Positions 1 to 24,854 are shown, counted from the stretch's first letter. The stretch is DNA of 64,000 bases from Sipunculus nudus (GCA_026874595.1 CM049318.1:57632250-57696249), one strand, 5' to 3'. Notes: a model not told the origin generated them from the letters alone. Made by a program: numbers and translations.

Positions 1-603
1 CTCCTGTTGCAGACTTAAGGCTTGCCATATATAGCCTTTTTTGTTATATATTCTGGAAAGTAGTTCACACATGTATATAAGTCTTCATAGTATTTGAAAG
101 AGCGTTCCCTTTTCCACTGGATTTGAGATGAACTGGGTGAGACTTCTCAAGTCCTAACCTGCAAGTCTTAGTAAAAGCCTGAGTCCTGGATCCTGAGTCC
201 AAGTCCGTGTCATAAAAAAAGTGGCCTTCAGTCCAGGTCCAGACTCAAGTCTTACATCTTGACAATTTTATCATAGTGTTTTTGACCCCAAAATTTAGGC
301 TACTTATTGAAATTTGAAATTTATTAAAAAAAAAAAAAAAATTTTGACATATTGTCATTTAGTTTAATATTAGTCTACTAAAAAGTTACTTGCTGTTGCT
401 TGGTGCTTAAAAATAATGTAATTTTTAAATATTATTTTACTCATAATTTTTAAATAGATGAAAATGAATTTATTTAAAATCTTATATACATATACCATTA
501 ACCATTAAGGGTTTATTATAAATTTTTAATGACCTGTTTTTGCCATAGATGCTTCCTTTAATAGGTGAAAATAATAACATATTTGATCTGTTTCTATTTT
601 TAG
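1..603 (+). other. Intron of thiolase copy A entering from the left edge
   Basis: AT-rich sequence with an A-run near 325-340 and no coding potential seen. By comparison with copy B it should be the intron between exons 4 and 5. Confidence 0.6.
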
Positions 604-10466
<9,863 letters not shown>

Positions 10467-11215
10467 GCTCACATCAGAACAAGATCTATGGCCAAAGTCA
10501 AATATCTTATTGTATACTTGGTGCTCACTTTTCAGCACCTGTGGTGTTTCGGGTTTACTGAATATTTCTGAAGTATTATAAACTGTAGGGTAAAATGTTA
10601 TGAATTTTACTATCATTTAATTTGTGAGCATAATTATAAGGCCTTTATTTTTTGCTGTTGCTATTTTCTTGTAAAGGGCGCCTTGCTTGGAACTAATTTG
10701 ATTCTTTGTGTGGGCTTCATTTCAGTAGATGTGACTGTTGGACCTTCTCAACTTATGAAGGGACTTTCTTATTAAGCCCTATTGTCCAGGCATAAGCCCA
10801 GGCCAGCCAGTTCCAGAGACATCTTGCCACACCTTTAACACCCACTGTTATCCCTCTCTCTCAATGTCTTGATTATCTGTTTTGTTATCATATACTTTTG
10901 AATCCTATCAAAGTAAAATGGTCATCTTCAATTACCTCACTGCAGAGATTTGGGGTTAGGAGATAAGTTACACTATGGTATATATGATTGTACATAATAT
11001 AATCTTATCAGAGAATATAAGTGGTGAAAAACTAAAAACTCTGTAAGAATGAAGGATACGTGTATATCTGTTTTTGTGTCATTATACTTGTATTTGTGGT
11101 AAGTTTTGGTGCCATTCATGTAGGTTCATTTGTATAAATTATTTACACAAGTTCTATGTATCCTTCAATAATTGTACGTTTTTTTTACAAAATATGAAAC
11201 AAAATATGATATATA

Positions 11216-11221
11216 AATAAA
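11216..11221 (+). promoter_or_regulatory. Candidate poly(A) signal of thiolase copy A
   Basis: First canonical AATAAA found after the TGA at 10464-10466, implying a 3' UTR of roughly 770 nt. Confidence 0.45.
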
Positions 11222-13273
11222 AATCATGAATGCCCAAGTGAAATGTGTCTTGGGTTTGTTTTGTCACATTTGCAAATATGAATATATTATGGAATGTTCT
11301 CAATGTAGGTATCCCACTCCCATACTGAAGGGGTTCTACTGCATGCTTGCCTTGCTGCTGTCTCATTCATACAACTGTTATATATCCAGAAGAAACTTCC
11401 AATAATTTAACAGATTTTTTTTATAAACTTTACATTTGCAAAGATGTACGGCCTGTATAAGTTGTAAACATGACATTGAGATTGATTAGATATTGAGCTT
11501 TATCTTAATATCTTTTAGTGAAAAACTTGCAAAACATTAGACATCTAAAGAATGGGTTGATGGATTGTCATGAGATTTGATATGACAGGCGATCATGGGT
11601 GGTTTAAGTTTGTACTCAAGGACAGTGGCATCTGAAATCTTTTTTTTTTATTTTTTGGCTCACCTTCCCATCGCTGCCACTTAAAAAAAGGTCAAATCTT
11701 AAATTAGGGCAGATTGCTTTGAAAGAGGCCTAATCACCTATCTCGCCTTTATACATTAAGGGTAATCCCTTCGAGCTTTTATAAAAATAGGCCAGAAAAC
11801 GTGGATATCACCGCACAAAGGCTGCTTGTTTTGTTTATATCAACATGTTTATAATATGTGGGGGCCCACCAAAATGATCAAACGAACTGAACAAGCAAGT
11901 CAGATAAGCCAGAGCTTTGCAAATGGCGTATCCTAAGGTTACATGTTTTTCCATTTGTCTACACTGCTGTGGTTTATACACAAGTTCATACATTCTTCAC
12001 GGAGGCATTATAAGAACTTTTCATAACCAGAATTAACCTTTGATCAGTAATATCTACTCAGAGAAAGTCAAAAATTAAATTCTTTTTCAAAAGGTAGGTG
12101 TGCAGCTTTAAATGTATAGTTCTCGTGAACAAATTGGCTTCATGGATTGTTCTGAAATTGAATGGACTCATTGTATTTTAAGAGCTTTGTCTACTGAGAA
12201 CTAGACTCGAGGTGCCACGTATTACGTTCGGCAACAGATATAGGTCAAAGGGCCATGTCACGGTCTATACGGAATTACGGATACTATAACATCTGATCAT
12301 CGATGCCAGACGATTTTAGTAAATATACATATTTTGTTAGGTGCTTGGGCGTCCTAGACTCGAGTATATATGCCTGTTTGCCTATGTTAAATTTCGACGG
12401 ATTCCAATTTAAGACAAGTCTTGTTTGTTAGCACTTCCCAAATATTATATAGGTGTCGACATGTATAGCAAATAAATTTATAGTAAGTAGGACTGGGTTT
12501 GTGACGCAGCGGGGAGTCCGATATATATTAATAAATATAACGGCGTTTGGTAGCGGTATGCGCTCTATGGGTGCTCTGATTTTATTATGGAGTTTTTCAA
12601 ATCAGAATCATTTGACTTGGATAACATTTTAATTTGAATCGGGAATGTATAATATGCATGATGTTCTACACATTTCTTTCGTTTTCAACGCGGGTTTATC
12701 TAAAGATGCGGTGCATGGATACATGTAAAAGTTAGATATATTACAATTAGTCCAAATTATAGGCCTATGTGAGTATATTACACACTCTATCCAAGTTAAT
12801 GCAAAGTTGACTCAGTTTTGTGAACGTCATAACACCATGAATAAACTAAAATAAAATTTCACAACTGCTCCAAATGTGCCATTTAAACCTAAATTTATAA
12901 ACCAACATGAAAACTAATAATTATAAGACATGTAAAAAATACGCTTTAACTTCTTCTTGCATTTATATATATTCTCTCGAGCTTAAAATCGGTCGAGTGT
13001 CATTGTTCACAGGTCAACTTTAAGGGTTCAAGGTACAATTTATTATACGGGCATGACGATGCACATCTATTATAACATACATAGACCACGAGCTTTAGAT
13101 ATAGCGCATGTCTGTCAACTGAACATTCGAGCATGATATGTAATAATGTGTCTTTACATCTATTTATATGGGGCTTATGCATGTGGTCTTGAAATAAATA
13201 GGAGTTCACACTGTCACTGGATGCTTTTTCACATCTAAAGGAATAAACATCCATACAGTCCTTTGTCGATATC

Positions 13274-13274
<1 letters not shown>

Positions 13275-13343
<69 letters not shown>
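13275..13343. repeat. (TA)n microsatellite
   Basis: Uninterrupted TA repeat of about 69 bp. It generates spurious Tyr-Ile ORFs on the minus strand. Confidence 0.97.
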
Positions 13344-13348
<5 letters not shown>

Positions 13349-13891
13349 GGAAAAACAAAGGATTGTTAATGCCTGGGACATTAGGTTGGGAAATTTAGCA
13401 TCCAGTATTGGATAATGCAAATTTAACTATACGAATTCATTCTTGTCACAAATCAAGGAAAATCATGGAATCATGGAAAAAAAGAAATTTTACATACATA
13501 TTCAAATTAAATATATCTTACTACACATCAACTGGCAACAACTATCATTGATGCAGTATTTATAAAATCATTAACCCCCTAAAGTTTGGGACTTTTTTTT
13601 AAGAATCACCCGATGTACATGTATATGTATGTATGTCTCAATATAGTTTTATACTGTGTCGCGACTAGTTTTATAAGTGTGGTACCTTTTATTAAATAAA
13701 ATCTTGAAATTCATATGTACATCGCAACCTGTATTAAAATTCTATCCCAGGCAGCATTTCCGCGTTGGTCCCACATTTAATGGAGGATATCAATGAGCTG
13801 CCCCGTGCATGGGCAATTTTAAAAGCATTCTTCTAGACCAATGATTTACTCTAAAGGTGAATGTGATTTGGCATAGACCAAGTGGAAATGT

Positions 13892-13895
<4 letters not shown>

Positions 13896-13963
<68 letters not shown>
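13896..13963. repeat. (TA)n microsatellite
   Basis: Uninterrupted TA repeat of about 68 bp. Confidence 0.97.
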
Positions 13964-13965
<2 letters not shown>

Positions 13966-14819
13966 TTGCTACCTAGAGTCGTTAGGCCCGTTGCAAGATT
14001 GTATATCAAACTCCATTGGATTGTTTAACATATTGGCCGTCTGCATGGTTCCATATTTTATTATTGAAAAGTACCCATATTAATCATTGTTGATACCGAC
14101 AATGAATATTATGTCTGTGTGCACTTGGGGCCAACGTTCTCAACTTCTGGGCAGCGTTGGCCATGGAGAAAAAACATCGCGGCCAACGTGGACCACCTAA
14201 TTTTTATCAGGAAAGCTTCCGATATATAGCCCAGGAAGCGGGCAAGAGAAGCATCTGGAAACAATAAGAGCTATTAATAATATGAAATGGCGGTAGATGT
14301 CAGCACTGACTGATAAGTACATGTATTTATAAAGCTGTTGATTGTGAGCACATTGGTCACTGATTGCTCTATACTCTATTATCTAAATAAACCGAGAGGG
14401 TATACAGTATGATTGATATCTCCCCTATAAATCCATGACTGTGCTTAACATTTCTAGCAGCTAAGGGAGTCCCTAGGCGAACAGGCTGAGCTATAATCTC
14501 TGCTTGCTGTTGATTCTTTTTTTGTGCCCCAGCAAGCCTGACCTACATAATGTGGAAAAGCTGTTGTAACATTCGTGCAACACAATGCTGTGTTATAAAG
14601 ATAACTGTATGGTACATGCGCTCTCACGAGTCACGCGTAAAAACTAATCGTGCCCGAAAACACGACCGTGTGTTATCGCAATCTTTAAAACCCTGGCTGT
14701 CGTCTGGTGCCAAAAGGTGAAAGTACACCGCCTGAGTGCTTACAATAAGGGTGACTTTAATAAATGCGTGATGCAGTGACCTAGAAGCGTATAACAAGGT
14801 CTGTATAAATACCATAAGC

Positions 14820-14987
14820 ATGGATCGAGCGCGGATCGTGTTTAACCATTTAAAAGGATACGGTGACCGGACGACGGATCTGACAGCCCAACCTACTGCT
14901 GCAGTCCATGGGTTCAGTCCAGACGATGTCGTCATCGTGTCCGCTAAACGTACACCGATATGCAAGTCCAGGAGGGGAGGACTCAAG
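14820..14987 (+). CDS. ACAA1: Thiolase copy B exon 1 (PTS2 leader)
   Basis: Residues 1-56: [14 protein letters not shown] carries the PTS2-like signal, then [20 protein letters not shown] starts the thiolase fold. Donor gtacat. Confidence 0.93.
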
Positions 14988-17900
14988 GTACATATATAAC
15001 ACAAGGCATTTCACTGTTTACATCGCCTGCTCGGCAAGTCCTGTATATATTGTATGCATGTTCTTTGAAGTATAGCAGTCATAATCATTAATATATATGA
15101 CAGCCAACATGCAGGGCCGTTCAGTTTATAGGATTCCACTATACTCAACTCGGGCGCAAGTACCTGCTGCTATAACCCCCCCCCCCATATTCTTAAATTA
15201 ACCTTAATAATTGTGACACTAAACAACAAAGAATTCATGTGTCAGTTTACTGGGTTTTTTTTTATATTTAAACTTCATTTTGATTTGCAGTCATATTTGT
15301 ATTGTCTCAGGTTGTAAGCTAATGTTTGGTGAATACAAGAGTTTCCAAGCAAAACCATCCCGGTGCACGCATTCATATCTCCAGTTCACCTGTTTTACAC
15401 GTTGTTATGTTTCTGTGTGTTAGTAAACATAGCCAACGCGTATACATGTGTCTGTTTGCCAAAACAAGACCACGTGACTCGACCTCGCGCATACGCGATA
15501 TTCCCAAATATGAAGAAGAAACATTAAAGGAACATGGAACAAACGCCTTTTGAAATCTTGAAAAGTCTTGATTTGTGAAGTTGCAAATTGCTTGGTGCGA
15601 CTACCAGGTTGGGTGTTTATTGTGTGTTAATGTTTAGTGCCGCTGATCGCGTCCGGTGCAAGCTTTTTTTCCACTATGCACATTAGTAAATGAACGGTTT
15701 TAGAACGATATATTGACAGTGAATATGTGAATATATGAATAGGTACCTTTAATTTACTTATATTGTAGGACACCCTGCCGGATGACATGTTGTCCACGGT
15801 ATTTCGAGCTGTGTTGGACGACAGCGGTCTTGATCCGAAGAGGGTCGGTGATATCTGTGTTGGTATGGTTAATTTGTCAAATAGCATCTCATATGAGATA
15901 AGACCCTGATAATATATACAAAACAAAAGGCTTATGTCATTTTATGTTAATATTAATACGTTTTATTAATTTAATGGTCAGAGCTATATCCCCAGACAAA
16001 GCCGGGGGATACTATATGGTTTTAGCACGGTCCCTCCGCCTCATAAAATTGTTGTGACAATTATTTTTAGACAACTAAAAAAATATTTCACAGATCTTTA
16101 TCAAACTTAATATGTGTAGGTCCTATAGATATGGAAGACTATTTCAAGGGGGTCATGACCTTTAATAGGAGAGTGACCTTGACCTTGAAATTCTTAAATA
16201 TCTCAAGAAACTGCATGGATTGGTCCAAAAATCAAGGTGACCCAAGATCTTGGATAGCCTTGTCATGTACTGGAAACTAGAGGCGCCACCTATTATCCTT
16301 TTTTTTTTTTGTTTTCGCGCCTTTTAATATCCCATTCATTGCTACTTGAAAGTACTGTGAGCATTATTACTTTCATATAAAGCACATGCACAGAGATGGG
16401 TTATAGGATGTGGCCTATTTAAAGTCGGGTCGTGACCATTACAATGAACATCGCCTTGACCTCGACTATTTCCATATTTGGTAAAAATCACACACCGCTT
16501 ATGATATCTCCAAATTCGATTGACTTATTAATTTCAAACTTGATTTAGATATGGCCCATCACTAAAGTAAGAACCCTATAGGTTTGGGGTCACAGGATTC
16601 ACAAATTTTAAAAGATTGTGAATGCATTTTAAGCCAAACCTTTCATCGCCGACCTTCCATACACATACAGCTCACCTGCTAATAGAGGAAGATCTCTGTG
16701 AATTTTTGGGTCACATTGTTAAAGGTGAAGGTCACAAGAGCAATCTGTCCAAAATTTGTTTCCAGATCGTAATTCAAGCTGGGATTAATATATGGATTTC
16801 AAACTTAACTATTACTAGTATATGGCCCACAAATAATCAAGCTCCCTGTTGATTTTCGAGTCATGAGGTCAAAGGTCAAGGTCACATGACCCACATCTTT
16901 AAAAAGATTGTGGATGCATTTTAAGCATAACTTTCATCCCAGACCTTCCGTCTGTATAGCTCACCTGCTATTAGGTGAAGATTCATTTCAAGTTTGGGGT
17001 CACAAGGTCAAACGTCAACGTCACAGGAGCCATCTGTCCTCAAATCTGTGGAAACATAGAACTTTGCTTAACCCTATAACTTTCGAAGTACTTCATCTGT
17101 TTCGACAAATTTGACATAACAATCTCCACCAAGTTGTCGGGCAGGTTCAAACATTTTTTTATCTTGGCCTTGGTGGCCTTGGCCTTGTCAGGTGTTCATA
17201 TATGCTTCAGAAGAAGGGGGCCTATTTTAGAAAGGGGAATGCCTTATTTGTCTGAGGATACTGCGGCATCTCCGATGCCAAAAATACAAGATTGTGAAAA
17301 AGCATTGATTCGTAAAATTTCCTGGTAAATGTTAACGCTCAGTAAGCCTTAAAATAATTTGCAAGGGGTTTGAGATGGGGTAGGGTTTTTAGCTCAGCTG
17401 ACTGTAAGTCAACTGAGCTATGGTGATCGGTCAGCGTTCGTCGCCGTCCGTCTGTCTGTTACACTGACACGTTTTGACAACGTTGGGCCCAGAAACCTGT
17501 ACCTAAATATATAGGGAGGTCAATAAAAAGTCTCCTTGGAAACCTGAAACTAAGTCACTGTGACCTATATCCTCCAAGCTATGGGACTTGTAAGTACCCT
17601 CAGAATAATTAAAAATTTGATACATACATCCAATATCTTGATAATTAATGCATGGATTGCCCTGAATCTTGCCTTGAATATTGACCATGACTAGAATTGT
17701 CAGTTGCCCGAACTGGTGGTGTCACTTGCATTTTTTTTTTCTAATTTTTACTTTTTTTTAAATTTTTTAGACCGTCAAATGACATCAGTTAATTTTATTA
17801 TCTCAGTTTCTTGACTGAGATTTCATCTAGTGTCCCGAAACCTGGTGTGTTAATTGATTATGCCTGGTTTCATCAGTACCTTAAGACTGGTGGCGCTACC

Positions 17901-20900
17901 TGTATTTTTGTAAACGATTTTTTTCTTTATTTTGATACTGACAAATTATATTGATACTATCCGATTTGCAACTGTGGTTTCATCTAGTGTCCTAAAACCT
18001 GGTGTGTTTTAAGGGCCCCACTTGAATAAGCGGATGCCCTATAGTAATCACCCTGTCTGTCCGTCCGACTGTCCGTCTGTTCGTCTTTCTGTATGGCTGT
18101 AAAATTTGTTTCTTGATGATAACTCCAGTTTGAATTGTCATGTCGATTTAAAAACTAATTTATATATGGCCCACCCGTAAAGCAAGACATCTGGTTGATT
18201 TTTGGGTCATGAGGTAAAAGGTCAAGGTCATAGGTTGTGGATGCATTTTAAGCCAAACTTTCACCCTAAACTTTCCATCGAACACATATAGGTTGCCTGC
18301 AAACAGGAGATGAACCGGATTGATTTTGAAGGTCAAAGGTCACAGTTCCCCATCTGTCCACATATTCGTTTCTGAATGATTAACATATTGGTTTTAAACT
18401 TGACTAATATATGGCCCACCACTAAAGTAAGTACCCTGTTAGGGTCATGGGTTCAAAGGTCAATGTCACAGGACCCACTTCTTAAAAAAGGTCGTGGATG
18501 CAGTTTAAGCCAAACTTTTAATCTCAAACTTTCCGTCATCCACAGTTCGATCACGTACCAATAGTGGAAAAAAACTTTTGATTTTTGGGTCACAAGATCG
18601 AAGGTCAAGGTAACAGGAGCCATCTCTTCAAATATCTGTTTCCAAATGATAACTCCAGTTTGAACTGACTAATGGATATTAAACTTGACTTATATTTGGC
18701 CCACCACTAAAGTAAGAGCCCTTTTGAATTTGAAATCATGAGGTCAGAAGCCAGGGTCACAGGACGAACTTCTTCAAAGTGATTGTGGATGCATTTTAAG
18801 CCAAACTTTTCATCCAAAACCTTCCATCTTCCACATGTGGCTCACATCAATAGAGAAAAGATTCAATAAGTTAGGTTTTAATGGAAATATTCTTATAATC
18901 AATTTCAGCTGAGCGCTATGACCCACAGGTCCCTTGTTTTCTCTTTTTTTAAGGCCTTCAAGGGAGCGGTCGTTCGTTAACACAAATAGTTACCGTTCAT
19001 TACCGTTACCTATAATCTTCTAAGTTGACATCCAGAGAGGCCCATGAAAAATCTCCTTGGAAACCTGAAATTAGGTCTCTGAAACCTATATCCCCAGGAC
19101 CCCCCCCCCCCCCCCCTCACGAAAATGTGATACAAAAGCTCCAGTATCTGAATAAATAATGCATTGATCGTCATAATTCTTTGCATGAATATAGATCATG
19201 GAGTGTTTCATCAGTTCCTACAGACTGGTGGCACCACCTGTAAATTTTTTCTTTCTATTTTTGAGACCTTCAAATAAAGCAGTCTGGCTGTAAATAGGTC
19301 ACAAACTGTTACCATTAGACCTCGAATCTTCTATCTGTACATCCAGTAAGGTCTTAGGCAAATCTCCTTAGAAACCTGAAATGAGGTCATAGTGGCCTAT
19401 ATTCTGCAAGATATGTGAAAGAACATGATTTGAGCACCCTATAGGACAGATTTCACTGTGACCTATATTCTGCAAGCTGTGTGAAAGAACATATTTTTAC
19501 ACTGTATTAGTCAGATGGGCACAAATGGTAGCAGTTGGTTGTAGAATAAGGTCACTGAAACCTTTATCTAAGGTCTATTGCAGAATTCATGATTCTGAGC
19601 ACTCTGGCAGTCATGTAACCCATTGTTCAAGGTTCCTTGAATTCCGCTGAGCGTCATGGCCCATGGGCCCCTTGTCTTATCCTGGTAGTTACTATACATT
19701 TTTAAAACTGTATATTTTGCAGGGAACTGCAGTATGAAAGGTGCAGGTGCATCTGTAAGCAGACGGGCACAGTTTTATTGGTAAGCAGCATATGTACCGT
19801 TACAGTATTGTTATATTGCATCAAGAAAAAGATAGACCTGTCCTGCCCACTAGCGACTCCTGTCGGCGACAACTTAAACTGTGTTTCCTGTATGTCTTAT
19901 TGTAAGATTTTATCATAGAAAATATGAATTAAACAACACAGGAATAACAGTTTTACATCACCAAATGGCCGAAAGGTCTGTCCAAATTTAGAATGCTCAT
20001 TACTTAAATGCCAAACATTATACTGCCAGTGTAGTGCATGGGGTGTACGCTTTACTACAGATACGACGGGTTTGTATGGGGTGTACGCTAAAGATCTGAA
20101 GGGTTGCAGGCTACTCAACTTTACCATTTTCTTAACCATCTCCATTTCCTTAAACATATGTAGGGACCCCAGCTACTCCCTCACTGACTTACCTGCGGGC
20201 CATGGAGTCTGCCTTCCAGGCCCGCCAACTAGTGAGTAATCAGATCCCCCTCTCTGACCCCTGGCTGTGAATTATCATCAGATTAATGTGAAAAGTAATG
20301 AACAGATCTTGTTTAAATTGTATGGAGGTTTAAGGCAACATCCACGGAAAAATCCATTAAATTTGTATTCACCATATTTATTTTTAATTGAAAAGATATA
20401 TCCCGTTATTAAAATTTTTCCTTATGACACACGGGTGTTACATTATTATAGGGCTATTATTGATAGCTGTTACTTAATGCTTTATTATGGAGGTGATCCG
20501 GGATAGGGTTGTTGAACTTTGACAACATAATGTGTACACATTACCGCATTATGTTGTAACATTTTGCCCTCATGCTGTTAACCTTTAGATCTTCACAGGC
20601 TGCTAGTGACTCCGCCCCCTGCCCCTGCGGAGAGGTAGTGGGCCTGTCGGCTGCCCCAGATCTCTCGGGGTAACTTTTAGTTAACTGTTTGATCATTGAT
20701 TTGAATATCTATTTAGGATGTATGTATGGAAAACAAAAACAGGACATCATGACTAAATACATGTACGTGTTGTCATTTTACCTCCAACAGTAACATCCCG
20801 GAGACTGTCCCCATGATGTCGATAAACCGGGCTTGTTCTTCTGGGCTCCAGGCCTGTATGAACGTGGCAGGTAAGTATACACTTTACTAGCGTTCAGAAT

Positions 20901-23036
20901 CGGTTGTTTAATTAAACTTTGGGATTCGATCGCCACTATTGTGCAGACTGAAAAATATTAATTTATAAACATCCATGAATCATAGCTTAGTGTGTTGTTT
21001 AATCGTATTGTGTCCGAAGTTGAAAATGTGATTTCCCTGCCATGTACAGTTCATAGGTGGGTGGTAAGATTTCGCTACAGAATAGACTAGTTTCTCATAA
21101 AATTGTTTTAAATTGTTTACAGAAAACAAACATAAGGTAGACTGTTATTTCCAAAACACTTTTGAAACCAGAAATTAGGTCTCTGTTACCCATACCCTTC
21201 GAGCTATGATTTTTGGCATACATATTGATCATTAAATGTTTCATCAGTTTATGCAGACTGGTGGCGCCACCTATATTTTTCGATATTTTACGAATTGTTT
21301 TCTCTATTTTTAGACCTTTAAAAATGTGAACATCTGTTAACAGGGCACAAATCGTAAAGACAGGACCTAGAATCTTCATTCTTGACACACAGGGAGACCC
21401 ATGAAAAGTCTCCATGGAAACCTGAAATTAGGTCTCTGTTACCCGTATCCTTTGAGCTGTGGGGCTCCCAATTACCCTCCCCCCGAGAATAATGGAAAAT
21501 TTGATAAAAAAAAGCTGCAACATCTCAATAACTACAACACTGAGGGTCATGATTTTTGGCATACATATTGATCAAGAGGTGTTCCATCAGTTCCTGCAGT
21601 CTGGTGGCGCCACCTGTATTTTTTAAATTTTTATAATTTTTTTTTCTCTATTTATGAGACCTTTAAGGATGTAGTTATCTGTCAACAGGGTACATATCTT
21701 AACGACTGAACCTAGAATCTTCATTCTTGACACACGGGGAGACCCATTAAAAGTCTCCATGGAAACCTGAAATTAGGTCTCTGTTACCCATATCCTTTGA
21801 GCAATGGAACTTTAAAGTACAACTCAGAATAATGGAAAATTTGATACAAAAGCTGAAGTATCTGAACAACTAATGCAGAAATCACAATAATTGTTTGCAT
21901 GGATATTGATCATGGAATGTTTCATCAGTTTCTGCAGACTGATGGCACCACGTATATTTGTTCGGGTTTTTTTTACGAATTTTTACTCTACTTTTGCGAC
22001 CTTAAAAGATATGAACATCTGTTAACAGGGCACAAATTGTATAGACTGGACCTAGAATCTTCATTCTTGACACACAGGGAGATCCATGAAAAGTCTCCAT
22101 GGAAAATGAAATTAGGTCTCTGTTTACCAAATCCTTTAAGCTATAGGACTCCGAAGTATCCCTAAGAATAATGAAAAATTTGATACAAAAACTGCAGTAT
22201 CTCAATAACTACAACACTGATGGTCATGATTTTTGGCATACATATTGATCATGAGGCGTTCCATCAGTTTCTGCAGACTGGGTGCGCCACCTATATTTTT
22301 TTCAAATTTTTACAAATATTTTTGTCTTTTTTTGAGACCTTAAAAGATGTGGTTATCTGTCAACAGGGTACAAATCATAACAACTGGACCTAGAATCTGC
22401 ATTCTTGTCATGCGAGGAGGCCCATGAAAAGTGTCTGTGGAAACCTGAAATTAGGTTTCTGTTTCCCATATCCTTCAAGCTATAGAACTCCGAAGTATCC
22501 CTCAGAATAATGAACAATTTGATACAATAGCTGAAGTATCTGAACAACTAATGCAGAGATCACCATGATTCTTTGGATGGATATTGTTTATGGAGTGTTT
22601 CATCAGTTTCTGCAGACTGGTGGTTCCACCTAGATTTTATTCAATTTTTCGAATTTTTTCTCTATTTTTGAGACCTTTAAGGATGCTGTCATCTGTTTAC
22701 ATGGCACAAGTTGTAACAACGAATGCAGAGTTCACCATGATTCTTTGCATGCATATTGATCATTAAGTCTTTCTATTAGTTTCTGCAGACTGGTGGAGCC
22801 ACTTGTATTTTTTACGCATTTTTTCTCTATTTTTTGGTATATAAATACAGACACAATTTTGGCCTGTTGGTTAATCTGTTTGATGCTTCAGTTGAATGGG
22901 TATATACTACCATTCAGATGATAAAATTTCCTTTTGCGAATCTCTTCCCAGTCAGCTGAGCGTCATGACCCATCGGTCACTTGTTATAACAGTATATCCA
23001 ATTGCAATTTATTTGAAAAGTGTCCCAAAGAAAATA

Positions 23037-23118
<82 letters not shown>

Positions 23119-23505
23119 GTTTACCAACAGGTTTTCCTAACTTTGATTACCCTCCCGATCCGAGTCACCCCCACCCACATGCATCCATGAAGTTTAATTG
23201 ACGCGACTTGACTGGTCATATCGCTTACACTTGATAGTAATTAACATTCCGCTGCGACTGTGCTAACTCAATAACATGAGTGAAACTTAGGTGAACATGG
23301 GCATATTTTGTGAGAAATGTATTCTTTGTCCTTTTTCAGGAAACATCAAGGCTGGTTTTTGCGATGTTGGTATTGGCGCTGGGTACGTGTTTAAAAGAAA
23401 ATTAAACTCGATTGGATCTACTGCATAAATCATAATTATTAAATAAAACAAGATAAACTGTAATTATTATAATTATTTTTTTTTATTTTTATTATCATTA
23501 TCATA

Positions 23506-23548
<43 letters not shown>

Positions 23549-24798
23549 ACACCTACATCAAAGAAAAAACATATATCGATATATAAATTTGAAATTCCAG
23601 TATTTCATGAGGCCTTACCATCAGATGGTAAACAAATATGAAGTATGCTGAACACGACTTTCTTATTTTAATTTTTTAATTTAAAATTTCTAGCTTATTT
23701 TTATTTTTAAATTCTCATCTCGACATACAGGAGAGTGACATATTGATATAATACTACTTATTATAACATTGAAACCTTTTCAAATATTTTCAAGTATCTC
23801 TCCAGGGGCGTAGCCAGGATTGAGAGAGGGGAGGGGGCCATGATCAGTGGCGGATCCAGAATTTCGAAAACGGGGGGGGGGGCACTAATATGCATGTATG
23901 GGTACTAAGAAAACTGTTATATATACGTGTATATGTATGTATATATATTATTAGTAGTAGTAGTATAACTATACGTTATATATTTTTCAATTATGAACCA
24001 TGATTTATTAAGGTTAGTTTCAGATACATGGGGAGGGTATGGGAGGGGGTGTCCCCCTCCCATATTTGGGAATTTTTTGAATATGTAATGTAAAGAGGAC
24101 ATTTTGAGGCAATTTTTACAAAAAAAATGAGGATTTCCTTTACCCGAAAAAACAGTTACCTCATGTCTTTGCGTAAGTAGTCAAACTGTAGAGAGGTTCA
24201 ATATTTAATATTTATATTTCTTCAAAATTATGATATAAAAATAAAACATGTTAAAATCAATGGATCAAAGGCGCATTTACGTTTATAACTTGCAAAATAT
24301 TATCTTTTAAATGTAATCTCGGAGTAAAATAACTGATATGTTGATGTCTTATGTTAAACTTTGTTAAACTAAATTTTACCGGGATCCGTGGTCTCGAGCA
24401 CACAGGACTCCTAAGAGCACAAATCGCGAGTAAGGTACCAACAGAGGATCGAGCCATGATATTGTCCACGTCCACGGTAAACCCAAACTATATAGGGCCT
24501 GGTGTTCTGCAGTTGTTCTGCAGCTGTTCATCAATATCCTCATCCTCAACTAATGAATTTGCAGAGTAATAAAATGCAGATAACTTAATAAAAATTTTAG
24601 AATCTTAAAATCTAATTGCTAATTAATAAAAAGAAATATGAAAAACGAAAATTAACCACGAAAATTGGGAAATTAGATAAAATGAAAGATATTGCAGCTC
24701 AACGGGGGGCCGCGCGTCCAAGGCGCCCTCTCTGGACCCGCTACTGATAACAAAGGCAATTTAATTCATATATAAATATATATATATGTGTGTGTCTT

Positions 24799-24854
<56 letters not shown>

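Larger units (their letters stand above)
11240..14819. other. Intergenic region between the thiolase copies
   Basis: Should include the copy B promoter and 5' UTR. No TATA box at a usable distance and no exon recognised. A weak DR1-like site (AGGTGAAAGTACA, three mismatches) lies at 14715-14727, about 100 bp before the ATG. Confidence 0.4.

Noticed and set aside
13000-13420. Minus-strand ORFs with long Ile-Tyr repeats
   Set aside because: Artefacts of the (TA)n microsatellite. The same applies to ORFs at 22896-23201, 31541-31786, 42824-43024 and 45319-45525.
14804-14810. TATAAAT before the thiolase B start
   Set aside because: Only about 10 bases upstream of the ATG, so it cannot position a transcript containing that ATG.
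20164-20231. Extra constitutive exon of thiolase B
   Set aside because: Joining exon 3 directly to exon 4 restores AQFYCNIPETVP, collinear with human ACAA1, while including it shifts the frame. Kept only as an exon-like island.
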